A DNA stretch of 8,606 nucleotides from Candidatus Kerfeldbacteria bacterium (GCA_016217875.1 JACRFN010000031.1:1-8606), one strand, 5' to 3'; numbered from the stretch's first letter, positions 1 through 7,976 are shown. The notes: generated by a model not told the origin, from the letters alone. Translations and numbers: made by a program.

Positions 1-3000
1 CCCAATCAGCTGTCGCGTCCAGGGCTTTCAAAATAACTCGGCCCGAACCCTGGTCTTTGCCAAAACCGCTACCCTTAACCGTAATATAAGTGGTAGCCAA
101 ACCGGCTTGAGTCATACCCTCATCCGGACTAATAGCTGTCACATGAGGCACACCACCAGAACCTACAACTGTAAAGGTTTTAGGGTTACTAATTAGGGTT
201 TGTGTGGTTGTAACATCCTGCCATACACCCAAGCATGTTCCCCCGAGCAACACACCCACACAACGGCGGCCTGTAACCAACACGCTATCACGTACCACGG
301 TCACGGGGCCAGAGATGGTACCAGCCGGCGCCGTGACGGCGATTGACTGATTAGTCCAGCTGGAAGTAGTAAGTGTTACGCTATGGAGTATGATGTTGGA
401 ATCGCCGTTACCGCCCGGGGAGCAGTGTCCGCACCAATCGTTATCCCACTCCACCTTAACAAGGTGTGCTCCAGCCGTCACCGAACCCAAATTCAAACCA
501 CCAAACTGGTGTGCCGGCCAGGTGGCTAAGTTATTAATATCCCCCATACGCACACCATCAACAAAAACATTCAAGTGGTGGTAAATGCGCTGACTGGCCA
601 GGTCACCGCTCCAATTAGACGTTTCGGCTACCAAGGAATAATCGCCGGCCTCGGCTACGTTAAAACTAAACTCCCACCAATTACCACCACAACTGCCTAT
701 ACCTGTGCCACTGGCGTCGGGGCTAGTGGCGTTAAAGGCTGTATCACACCACCAAGCAGGCGGCGCGCCTCTGGTGCCACCGTTTTCTTTGGGTAGATAA
801 GCTGTACTCTCGTACTCCATGGCCGTCTTCTTGAGAGTGGTGCCAACTCCGCCCGGCAAGGCTTGGTTAGAAAATTGCACCCTGTCTTGCGGCCCGGCTG
901 GAGCGCCGAAATTATCGCCAATCAATTCTATGCCACGCGGCACAGAACCCTTGTCGGGGTTAAGGCGACACAAGCCAGGACCCAGCGGCAAATTGGCATC
1001 CAAAAAAAAGTTTTTGCTCTTATCGTTACTGGTTTCCAAATTAGGCGGCGAGGCCGTGCGCACTTTTACCAAACCGCTTATCAAGCCCTGAGGGGCTTGG
1101 ACTATTATTTCATTATCATTCCAAGTTTCCCCGCACATGGCCGGCAAACTATCAGCCAAAATACGGCTAGTGGGACAAATACTATTACCCACTCTTTGAC
1201 AAGCGAAGGTCGTACTGCCTGGGAGGGTGCCGAAATTTCCCCCCTTAATCGTCACCCAAGTTCCGACTGGGCCTTTGTCCGGCGCCACCTGCGTAATGAA
1301 CGGATCGCCGTAAAAAGTCACGGGGTTCGAATCCTGCCGGCCGCCATTGATAGTCGGGAAAGTTACGGCAACTTTAGTGTCACCGGTACGGACAGTCGAG
1401 GCTGGCAATTTTAAACTAATAGACTTGTTAGACCAACTGGTGATGTTAGCCGCTGGTATCGCCAGGCGCGTACCATCACCTTGGAAACTTACCTCGGACA
1501 ACGAACCGGCTGCGCCGCGATTATCCCCAAAATTGGCGCCGGTGATAATAAGGCTGTCACCACCCGAACCGTGGCTCGGGTTCAGCAAACAAATGGCCGG
1601 ATGAATAACATTATTAACCGTAAACATTTTGTAGTTCACTGATTTGCCGGCTGAAGTTTCCAGTTCCACCCGCACGCTACCTGCCAGCCCGACTGGCACG
1701 GGAACTACGATTTCCCGGTCATTCCAGGTGCCACAACCAAGCGGTGCCGCCTGACCGCCAATCAATACTTCGCCGGCACTGCCAAAATTCTCACCTCGAA
1801 TGGTAATGTAAGTCGTGGCTAAAGAACTGGCTGTGCCATTATCCGGCGAAATTGATTCCAACCTGGCTTTAGCCTGCGGGCCGCCGCGACAGCCATGCTG
1901 CCAAATGGAATATGGTGACAAGGGCGCTGATGATATACGAAACTCATCCAGGGTGCTGCCGAGGTTATAACCCACGCCAAACTGGCCGCTGGCCGAGGTG
2001 AAAAGAGTTGACATAGTTCTCTCGCCCAACAGCCGGCCGTCAACATAAAGCGCTACTTGATTTTTACCGGCCTCCCAGGTAAAAGCCACATGGTGCCACT
2101 CACCGGCTTTCCAATCAAGCCCGCCCCAGCCGACTCCGCTCTGATAAGAGTACACCTCATTCAAAGCATTCTGGCGGCGGGTGGGGTCACCACTCCAAAT
2201 ATCATCATAAAGGCGAGTACGGTCAGGCTCCTCAATGCGCTTAAAGGCACCCATGTAAATAGCGTTGCCACTCAGGTAAATATTAAAGTAATCCTGAGAC
2301 CAGTCAGGACGTTCCGACGGCCACCAACCGCCGTACCACAAAAGGTAGGCGCCCCACTGGCCCGGGCCGTCAACTGAATCCCATTTGGGCTTAAGCCAGG
2401 TTTCATAAGTTCCTTGAGACGGGTTAAAAATTGTTTTACCGGCTGAATTTTTTACCGGGTAATAAATTGAACCTGGTGGATAAGCGGTGTAATTTATAAA
2501 GTACGACTTACCATCCGAGCGCGGGTCGGTACCGGTTGGAGTGGTAAAGTAAAGACCGTCACTGGCGCCGCCGTTAACCCAATTCACCAAACGTCCATTG
2601 GCCCCAGTTACCAAATTTGGGATGTCGGTTTCAGCCGCTACACAATTTAACGACGAAGTGTCGCGCGTCGTGCCAACCTTGCTATATAGAATTATAGGCG
2701 AACCGCACCAGGCTCCGGCAAACGGTTCACTCGCACCCTGAGCGCGGTTGCCGCCGTGCGGCTGGTCCAAAGCGCTATAAGGATAAAAATAATAGCTTTG
2801 ACTGTTGAATGTCCGCTGTTGAATTTGGCTCTGCTTCAATGGTTCGGCATAACGCGTAACGCTGCTCAAAAACGCGCCTTGATTCGCGCGACCGGCTTCA
2901 AAACTTAACTGTTCCGAAGATAATGGCGCGGTCGATATGTTACCAGCAGTCTGGACCGTGGCCGTGCCGTCAAAGTGAGCCAGCAAAGTAGTGTTGTCAT

Positions 3001-5647
3001 CAAAATCCAACGGCCTGGCGGCCGGACACATCGCGCCCACGTTCAATTGACCTTTGCCCGCCTTACCGGCCGCCGCGGCTTGAATATCGGTCTGACCGGC
3101 ATTGTCACTAGCCTGGGCCGTAGCCGCCTTGGGTCCACTGGGCGCAGGTTTGGCTGTAACTGTAGCTATACTCGTCTGAGTGGAAGACCAGCTAACCGGG
3201 TCGGACAAAATTTGGCTGGCCGGGCCGTAAGCCTGGCCGTCATAATTCTCGCTTTGGTTTTTTTCAATAAAACTGGAGGCTGGCTGCACTCCCACTTGCT
3301 CAACAGGAATAAGACAATCTTTGGTGCTGAAAATCCAAAAAAATGGCTTGGCTAGCGACTCACCAGTTGACGACCGTAGGCTGACATCAAGGCTAACTTG
3401 ATAAGTAGAGTTTTTCTCCCACAGCCCGCTAGTGGGGGTAAAAACAAAAGACTGGCCGGCGTACCGCTGGTCTTGTCCCAGACTGCCGCCAATGTCGCTC
3501 CCTGGGGCCGGAGTTGTTTTTCTGACCCCGATGGTGGAACTTGTCACGGTAGCTTGATTAAGAAGCTTACTGAAAACTGCCCCCGCCAGTTCATTAAGAC
3601 AAACCCGGCTGCCACGCGGAAAATATTGGTGCACGCCAAAGCTGTCGCGGTCGCCACCCGAATCTGCCTCCACCACAAAACCTACTTCGTTGGATTTTTT
3701 ACCAGCCACTTTCACCGTCACTCCTTGCCGCCCGCCCTCCATTGCCGGCACGGCCGTATCAATCTGGCCCGCGGCCCAGACTGAAGCTGGCTGTGTGGTC
3801 GGCGTAGTGTCAAACAAAACTTGACTCGCGCCCTGGGCTGAACCAAATCTCTCGCCAGCCAGCTGTACCGTAGCCGCCACTGGACCACGACTAGGGTTAA
3901 TACTGCACAGGCCCGGGCCTGGTGCATCATTGGTAACATTGAAACCTTCCAAGTTACTAGGTGCATTAGTGGCGGTTATCACCTGTACCTCGGTCGGGCT
4001 GGGCGGCGTGAAGCCAGTGGGCACTTTCATTACTATCTCGGTATCACTCCAAGTATTGGAACAATTCTCCGGCGGTACGCCGTTGAATGAACCAAATTTA
4101 ACCTGACCCGGGGCGGTACCGAAATTCCAACCACGTACTGTAACGTATTGCCCCACCCCGCCTTCAGTGGGTGACAAATAATCTATGAACGGGCTGGTCA
4201 CCGTGAAAGGCAAGGCATTAGATGACTGGGTACCCACTAATACTTTCACTGGCCCTGTGGGGGCCCCCACCGGCACCTTAACCTTAATTTCATTGCTGGC
4301 ACACTGACCGGTGGGACGGCCGTTCCAGCAAACTATGTTATTAGAGTAATCAAAGCTGGCGCTATCAGCCCAGACATTGGCAAAGCTGACTTCACCAAAC
4401 AAGAAGAAGTTACGGCCGCGCATTAATACTTCTTGTCCGTAGGCGCCGCTTTGAGGCGTCAGGCTATCAAGGGTGGGCGAACAATCAGTGGTTTGGCCAG
4501 TGGTAAAAGTCCAGGCATAATCATCAAGGGGCGTGCCCTCGGCCGTAGAATTGGCATTACCGTCCAACTGGTTACCGCAAGCATCAGCTATGCCCGAGGC
4601 ACCGCTTTTCAAAGTCACGCGCCAAGCTGTGTTAGCCGACAGTGTATTCTGAGGATATAAAGTCACGGTTTTAAAATCGCTCCCCACGCTCACGTCACGC
4701 AAAGGAATAACGGCGCCGCTTGATACTTCAGTCAATAAAATGTTATCCAAGGTCAGGGTAGTAACATCCATTTCCTCAGAAAACTCCACTTGGATGGGTG
4801 AATTACGGCAAACTTCAGTAGCGTTGGCCCGGGGTTCCACAGCCGACACGGTCGGCAAAGAGTTGTCGCTCTCCTGGCCCGTCACAAACCACCAATCCTT
4901 AGCCCGCTGCAGTGAACGGTTGGCGCTGCTCTTGACGCTGGTCGAAATGTTGACGCGATAACGTGCGTCGCGCTCAAAATCAGGATGACTAAAACGGAAA
5001 CTATTGGCGTTAGTGGCATAACTTCCAGCCACCAACACATCATCACCGGTCGATTCTGTATTTTTGGTATCCCAAACCTTAACAGTATTACCGTTCACTG
5101 AAGAAGCCGAAACTACTTCGTTAAAGGTAGACATCACCCTGGCACAAAGCTTAACTTGGGTGGCCCGCTCCTTAGGATAAACGCTCGACACATTAAAACC
5201 GCGTAAACCGCCGGGTGGAATAACGGTGGTAATTTCTTCTTCTCCGCCGCCTTGGGTAGCTTCAGTCAAACGGCTGATAATAAAAGACGCGATCCCAAAG
5301 GCCGCGAAAATTATAACCAAGCCAATCACTGCTCCTGACAGCAGCCGCTTGGCTCGGCTGATTTTTTCTTCATTGCCGGCTGAGGTCAGCCACAGGTAAC
5401 CGCCGTACAAAATCAAACAAACCGCTATGACCCCCAAGAGTCCCAAAAAAATATTAATTATCTGGGAGACTGTCTCTATTAAAGGCTTGTTACCCAAATT
5501 AACGTTCAAATTTGAATCGTTAATACCATACTGAGCCTGCGCCGACAAAGCCACCAACCAGCCAGCGGCCGTAGCTAATAATATTTTCAGCCCCCTTAAA
5601 CTAAAATTCAATCGCTGGTTTCGTGTGCTGATGTTTGATTCGGGCAT
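1..5647 (-). CDS. Giant IPT/TIG-repeat surface protein with a T4SS-pilin-like N-terminus (3' end outside window)
   Basis: Reading the minus strand from the ATG at 5647-5645 gives 1,882 codons with no stop, running off the left edge. The start lies 32 bases after the yqeY stop, with only a weak GAG ahead of it. A hydrophobic stretch at residues 20-36 ending in AQA looks like a signal or anchor. Helices at about 62-87 and 103-124, separated by a short loop (TSAGNEEKISRAKR), match the VirB2/T4SS-pilin-like layout common in CPR proteins. Big_5-like domains follow at about 150-250, 258-385 and 675-778, and a Big_2-like one near 815-870. IPT/TIG-like repeats begin near 391, 487, 577, 1260, 1349, 1448, 1556 and 1833. 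A LamG/concanavalin-like module spans about 874-1250 (WHHVAFTW near 1185, LDEFRIS near 1234). A carbohydrate-binding-like module spans about 1610-1758. I infer a cell-surface adhesin; ligand and C-terminus are unknown. Confidence 0.9.
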   Translation of the reverse strand, partial: MPESNISTRNQRLNFSLRGLKILLATAAGWLVALSAQAQYGINDSNLNVNLGNKPLIETVSQIINIFLGLLGVIAVCLILYGGYLWLTSAGNEEKISRAKRLLSGAVIGLVIIFAAFGIASFIISRLTEATQGGGEEEITTVIPPGGLRGFNVSSVYPKERATQVKLCARVMSTFNEVVSASSVNGNTVKVWDTKNTESTGDDVLVAGSYATNANSFRFSHPDFERDARYRVNISTSVKSSANRSLQRAKDWWFVTGQESDNSLPTVSAVEPRANATEVCRNSPIQVEFSEEMDVTTLTLDNILLTEVSSGAVIPLRDVSVGSDFKTVTLYPQNTLSANTAWRVTLKSGASGIADACGNQLDGNANSTAEGTPLDDYAWTFTTGQTTDCSPTLDSLTPQSGAYGQEVLMRGRNFFLFGEVSFANVWADSASFDYSNNIVCWNGRPTGQCASNEIKVKVPVGAPTGPVKVLVGTQSSNALPFTVTSPFIDYLSPTEGGVGQYVTVRGWNFGTAPGQVKFGSFNGVPPENCSNTWSDTEIVMKVPTGFTPPSPTEVQVITATNAPSNLEGFNVTNDAPGPGLCSINPSRGPVAATVQLAGERFGSAQGASQVLFDTTPTTQPASVWAAGQIDTAVPAMEGGRQGVTVKVAGKKSNEVGFVVEADSGGDRDSFGVHQYFPRGSRVCLNELAGAVFSKLLNQATVTSSTIGVRKTTPAPGSDIGGSLGQDQRYAGQSFVFTPTSGLWEKNSTYQVSLDVSLRSSTGESLAKPFFWIFSTKDCLIPVEQVGVQPASSFIEKNQSENYDGQAYGPASQILSDPVSWSSTQTSIATVTAKPAPSGPKAATAQASDNAGQTDIQAAAAGKAGKGQLNVGAMCPAARPLDFDDNTTLLAHFDGTATVQTAGNISTAPLSSEQLSFEAGRANQGAFLSSVTRYAEPLKQSQIQQRTFNSQSYYFYPYSALDQPHGGNRAQGASEPFAGAWCGSPIILYSKVGTTRDTSSLNCVAAETDIPNLVTGANGRLVNWVNGGASDGLYFTTPTGTDPRSDGKSYFINYTAYPPGSIYYPVKNSAGKTIFNPSQGTYETWLKPKWDSVDGPGQWGAYLLWYGGWWPSERPDWSQDYFNIYLSGNAIYMGAFKRIEEPDRTRLYDDIWSGDPTRRQNALNEVYSYQSGVGWGGLDWKAGEWHHVAFTWEAGKNQVALYVDGRLLGERTMSTLFTSASGQFGVGYNLGSTLDEFRISSAPLSPYSIWQHGCRGGPQAKARLESISPDNGTASSLATTYITIRGENFGSAGEVLIGGQAAPLGCGTWNDREIVVPVPVGLAGSVRVELETSAGKSVNYKMFTVNNVIHPAICLLNPSHGSGGDSLIITGANFGDNRGAAGSLSEVSFQGDGTRLAIPAANITSWSNKSISLKLPASTVRTGDTKVAVTFPTINGGRQDSNPVTFYGDPFITQVAPDKGPVGTWVTIKGGNFGTLPGSTTFACQRVGNSICPTSRILADSLPAMCGETWNDNEIIVQAPQGLISGLVKVRTASPPNLETSNDKSKNFFLDANLPLGPGLCRLNPDKGSVPRGIELIGDNFGAPAGPQDRVQFSNQALPGGVGTTLKKTAMEYESTAYLPKENGGTRGAPPAWWCDTAFNATSPDASGTGIGSCGGNWWEFSFNVAEAGDYSLVAETSNWSGDLASQRIYHHLNVFVDGVRMGDINNLATWPAHQFGGLNLGSVTAGAHLVKVEWDNDWCGHCSPGGNGDSNIILHSVTLTTSSWTNQSIAVTAPAGTISGPVTVVRDSVLVTGRRCVGVLLGGTCLGVWQDVTTTQTLISNPKTFTVVGSGGVPHVTAISPDEGMTQAGLATTYITVKGSGFGKDQGSGRVILKALDATADW

Positions 5648-5679
5648 AAATCAATAAACTCAAGCCACAAAATTAATGT

Positions 5680-6135
5680 CTAAGCCTCCAAAGCCGCCCG
5701 GGCCGCGGCACTAGCCTGCCGGCCATCAATTGAACCTTGGTAGTGAGTCAATAAAGCTTTGGTCAATTGCCCCAAACCCGCTTGACCGCTAAGGCCCAGC
5801 TCGCCTTTTAACTTGGCCGCCACTTGCTTGATGTCTTGAGCTGCGGGCTGAGCCGGCAAATAACGCTCGATCACTTTGGCCTCGGCCAATTCTTTGGCCG
5901 CCAGCTCGGCCCGGCCGCCCTGCTCATAAAGCTTGGCTGCCTCCTGGCGTTTTTTAAGCTCGCGGCGCAAAACCGCCAGCTGGTCCGGCTCACTCATGAC
6001 TTCACCCTTGGCGCGACGAGCGATGGCTTCATTGCTCAGGGCAGCTCGCATCAGCCTCAAAGTCTGGAGTTCGGGTAGTCTACCGCGCGTCGCCACCTTT
6101 ATATCAGCAGCCAGACGGCTTTCGAGTTCAGCCAT
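5680..6135 (-). CDS. yqeY: YqeY/GatB-like domain protein
   Basis: This 151-residue protein has the length and pattern of the YqeY family, which resembles the tRNA-binding tail domain of GatB, a subunit of the Asp/Glu-tRNA amidotransferase. Seen in the sequence are LQTLRLMRAALSNEAI near residue 25, the charged helix LRRELKKRQEAAKLYEQGGR near 55-75, ERYLPAQ near 92, LGQLTKALL near 120 and a C-terminal DGRQASAAARAAL, all matching family landmarks. Its exact biochemical role is not settled in the family. It starts at ATG 14 bases after the rpsU stop with no clear ribosome binding site, so it is probably translated by coupling to rpsU. S21 followed by YqeY is a common bacterial gene pair, which supports both calls. 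Confidence 0.9.
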   Translation of the reverse strand: MAELESRLAADIKVATRGRLPELQTLRLMRAALSNEAIARRAKGEVMSEPDQLAVLRRELKKRQEAAKLYEQGGRAELAAKELAEAKVIERYLPAQPAAQDIKQVAAKLKGELGLSGQAGLGQLTKALLTHYQGSIDGRQASAAARAALEA

Positions 6136-6149
6136 AAAAATCAGGTTAA

Positions 6150-6425
6150 TTAGCGCAAAGCGCGCTTAATCATGGCAATCACGCGTGGATTACGGCTCTT
6201 CAGATCTTCCTCGGCTAACAAGCCGGTCTTACGCAGATACTCTTTACGCGCCCGAATAGACAAACGACGCAGTGCTTCGGACCGTTGTTCGCGCTTGGTC
6301 TTGTCAGGCTCAAAAAATCGACGCTTTTTGGTACGAATAATCAAGCCAGACTGCTGGACTTTTTTGGAAAAGCGGCGGAGCAAACTCTCCACCGATTCGC
6401 CTTCTTTGCGTTTCACTTCAATCAC
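6150..6425 (-). CDS. rpsU: 30S ribosomal protein S21
   Basis: S21 is a small basic protein of the 30S subunit that sits near the 16S rRNA 3' end and helps initiation. The protein opens with EVKRKEGESVESLLRRF, followed by KKVQQSGLI and then KKRRFFEP near residues 33-40, which are the diagnostic S21 blocks. At 91 residues it is longer than the usual 55-70 because of an Arg/Lys-rich tail, as is often seen in CPR lineages. The start is GTG at 6425-6423. It is chosen because a perfect AAGGAGGTGA sits at the right distance upstream and the family motif begins immediately after it. It is the first gene of the operon with yqeY and the giant surface protein. Confidence 0.95.
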   Translation of the reverse strand: MIEVKRKEGESVESLLRRFSKKVQQSGLIIRTKKRRFFEPDKTKREQRSEALRRLSIRARKEYLRKTGLLAEEDLKSRNPRVIAMIKRALR

Positions 6426-6431
6426 GGAACG

Positions 6432-6449
6432 TCACCTCCTTTTAGGTGA
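6432..6449 (-). promoter_or_regulatory. Hairpin overlapping the rpsU Shine-Dalgarno sequence
   Basis: On the minus strand TCACCT (6449-6444) can pair with AGGTGA (6437-6432) around the loop AAAAGG. The loop and 3' arm together contain the extended Shine-Dalgarno AAGGAGGTGA, which ends seven bases before the GTG of rpsU. The pairing is visible in the sequence. That it limits S21 translation, perhaps as feedback, is inference. Confidence 0.5.
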
Positions 6450-6450
6450 G

Positions 6451-6465
6451 ATTATCAATGATAAT
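6451..6465 (-). promoter_or_regulatory. Small inverted repeat in the rpsU leader
   Basis: ATTATC and GATAAT flank a 3-base spacer, forming a 15-base inverted repeat between the predicted transcription start and the Shine-Dalgarno hairpin. It could be a protein-binding site or a weak leader hairpin. The stem is AT-rich, so a stable RNA fold is doubtful. Confidence 0.3.
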
Positions 6466-6475
6466 AACTGCTCTT

Positions 6476-6504
6476 AGTATACCGACTTTTTCCTCTTCCG
6501 TCAA
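6476..6504 (-). promoter_or_regulatory. Sigma-70-type promoter of the rpsU-yqeY-surface protein operon
   Basis: Reading the minus strand, TTGACG at 6504-6499 is followed by exactly 17 bases and then TATACT at 6481-6476. These are near-consensus -35 and -10 boxes at ideal spacing. Transcription would start near 6470, giving a leader of about 45 bases before the GTG of rpsU. The site lies 41 bases beyond the RT stop codon. Confidence 0.7.
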
Positions 6505-6545
6505 CTGAATCATAATATCCCAATGGCCTGAAAACGGCTGACAGC
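6505..6545. other. Short gap between RT and the rpsU promoter, no terminator seen
   Basis: This gap carries no stable hairpin followed by a T tract on the minus strand. Transcripts of the RT gene could therefore continue into rpsU and yqeY, unless termination is factor-dependent. Confidence 0.4.
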
Positions 6546-7589
6546 TTAATATTTACTCTGCCAATCACTAAACTCATGGCGCAAACGCTCGGCCAGCTTA
6601 AACCCTTGACAATGTTGCAGCGTTCCCAAATAAGACTGGACTGACTGGTTAAATCTCTCGCTGTCCCAAGCGCTGTTCAAAACTTCCAGCTGTTTTTGCC
6701 ACAGTTTCTTGAACATCCGCCGTTTAGTTCTTGTGCGGAGTACGGTGTAATGGGGCAATACCACATAGCCTAAGAAATCAACACCCTGGCTTAGTTTCCT
6801 CAATATGACTTTTTTGGGGTGCAACTCAAGCGACAGCTCCTGTTTCAGGAAACGGCCTATTGGTAGTATTAGGTCCTGGAGGTAAGCCGCGTCATCGTGT
6901 ACCATAATAAAATCATCAGCATAACGGAAATAATGCCTAGTGCTAAGTGTTTGGGTTACAAATTTATCCAATTCATTAAGATATATGTTGGCAAAAATTT
7001 GGGAAGTTAAATTGCCTATGGGTAGGCCCAAGCAGTCGCCCCCCCCCGACGATTTTGAACTGTTAGGAAAACTTTCAATAATTTCACTCACCAACCACGA
7101 GGCTGCTTGGTCGTGGAGCCTGTTTTTTATTATCCTAAACAACTTTTGGTGAGAAACACTGTAAAAAAACTTCCTAATGTCGCACTTCAAAGCATACGCT
7201 GGGCGTGTATAATTATGGCTCACCTGCCGTAAAGCCGTAGCCAAATTGCGAACCGCTAAATGGGTACCTTTCTCTGGCCGCGATGAGTACGAGTGGTAGA
7301 TAAAGGTTTTATCAAAGATAGCATGCAGGTAATCAAAAACCAGGTGATGCGCTAATCTGTCCCGCACCGTGGCCTTACTGATAATCCGGTGCTTGGGGTC
7401 GTAAATATGAAATGTCTGATACGGTTGATGCCGATAGGTGCGAGAGTATAATTCTTGGTGTAGTTCAAACACGTTATCTTCCAAGTACCGCTCAAACTTT
7501 AGCACGTCCAACTTCCCGAGTTTGCCCCGCCTGAACTCCGCCCAAGCGCGGAATATGTTCTCGGGACTAACTAACTCTTCAAATGTCAT
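6546..7589 (-). CDS. Diversity-generating retroelement reverse transcriptase
   Basis: This 347-residue protein is a reverse transcriptase of the DGR clade. It reverse-transcribes the TR RNA with misincorporation opposite adenines, giving cDNA that replaces the VR. The N-terminal block SPENIFRAW (8-16) and ELYSRTYRHQPY (46-57) are typical of the family. SKATVRDRLAHHL (71-83) and KGTHLAV (107-113) follow. The first catalytic aspartate is in CDIRKFF (D137 region). The DGR-type motif LPIGNLTSQ (189-197) carries Ile before Gly where most RTs have a different residue. The active site FRYADDF (221-227) and VDFLGY (270-275) complete the palm. Length is normal. The ATG abuts the avd ATG on the other strand; a GAGG 15 bases upstream is the only, poor, ribosome binding candidate. 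A run of nine G encodes part of SSGGGD (181-185), just before the catalytic motifs. Confidence 0.96.
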   Translation of the reverse strand: MTFEELVSPENIFRAWAEFRRGKLGKLDVLKFERYLEDNVFELHQELYSRTYRHQPYQTFHIYDPKHRIISKATVRDRLAHHLVFDYLHAIFDKTFIYHSYSSRPEKGTHLAVRNLATALRQVSHNYTRPAYALKCDIRKFFYSVSHQKLFRIIKNRLHDQAASWLVSEIIESFPNSSKSSGGGDCLGLPIGNLTSQIFANIYLNELDKFVTQTLSTRHYFRYADDFIMVHDDAAYLQDLILPIGRFLKQELSLELHPKKVILRKLSQGVDFLGYVVLPHYTVLRTRTKRRMFKKLWQKQLEVLNSAWDSERFNQSVQSYLGTLQHCQGFKLAERLRHEFSDWQSKY

Positions 7590-7946
7590 ATGGAAACATT
7601 TAAAACCTCAATTGAAATCCCAATCATTAGGAAACTCTACGACTTATACCGACTCTACTACGGTTACCTGGAACTTTTTCCTAAAAAGGATAAATATGCG
7701 CTGGGCAGCAAGTGCGAACAGTACATCACCGCTACGCTCGAACTGCTGCTTATGGCAGGTCGGCTTCCTCGGACGGAAAAGCTGGCTACCCTACAACAGG
7801 CTAACGTAAAATTTGATACCCTAAAGGTATTCTTGCGTTTAGCCAAAGACGTGAAGCTGCTGGATAACAAGAAGTACGTCTTGCTCGAACAGCACATCCA
7901 GGAAATCGGCCGCATGCTGGGCGGGTGGCAGCGCTCGCTCGCCTAA
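7590..7946 (+). CDS. avd: DGR accessory variability determinant (Avd)
   Basis: Avd is a small basic helical-bundle protein that forms a pentameric barrel. It binds the RT and the TR RNA and is needed for mutagenic cDNA synthesis. The 118-residue product shows the family pattern: IPIIRKLYDLYRLYYGYL (10-27), FPKKDKYALG (30-39), a Leu-rich helix, LRLAKDVKLLDNKKY near 82-96, and the closing IGRMLGGW. The length matches. The start is ATG 7590-7592; upstream in frame is a TAA at 7572-7574 with no other start between. No Shine-Dalgarno sequence precedes it, since those bases are the first codons of RT on the other strand. It is oriented opposite to RT, TR and the target gene, which is unusual. The hairpin at 7949-7976 lies just after its TAA stop. 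Confidence 0.93.
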   Translation: METFKTSIEIPIIRKLYDLYRLYYGYLELFPKKDKYALGSKCEQYITATLELLLMAGRLPRTEKLATLQQANVKFDTLKVFLRLAKDVKLLDNKKYVLLEQHIQEIGRMLGGWQRSLA

Positions 7947-7948
7947 AG

Positions 7949-7976
7949 CAAAGCTCCCACCTTATAGGGAGCCTTG
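7949..7976. terminator. Hairpin between the avd stop and the template repeat
   Basis: CAAAGCTCCC and GGGAGCCTTG form a 10-pair stem with one A-C mismatch around the loop ACCTTATA. It starts three bases after the avd stop and ends 14 bases before the TR. It could terminate avd transcription, although no T tract follows on the plus strand. On the minus strand it lies just downstream of TR and could be a structural part of the TR RNA. Confidence 0.4.

Noticed and set aside
390..5000. Many short plus- and minus-strand open frames of 70-180 codons across 1-5640
   Set aside because: They are shadows of the single long minus-strand frame, which shows coherent IPT, Ig-like and LamG domain sequence; the short frames show no recognisable domains or ribosome binding sites.
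5824..6477. Plus-strand open frames opposite yqeY and rpsU
   Set aside because: They are antisense to two well-recognised genes and lack protein-like composition.
6940..7152. Plus-strand open frame inside the RT gene
   Set aside because: It is antisense to the RT catalytic region and has no support of its own.
7590..7620. Possible -10 box (TAAATG) placing the RT transcript start at its ATG
   Set aside because: The position would suit a leaderless RT mRNA, but the -35 (TTGGGA) and spacing are too poor to call.
7438..7915. Overlapping open frames (7438-7809 plus, 7664-7915 minus) at the RT/avd junction
   Set aside because: The true products RT and Avd have clear family motifs; these frames are the alternative readings of the same DNA.
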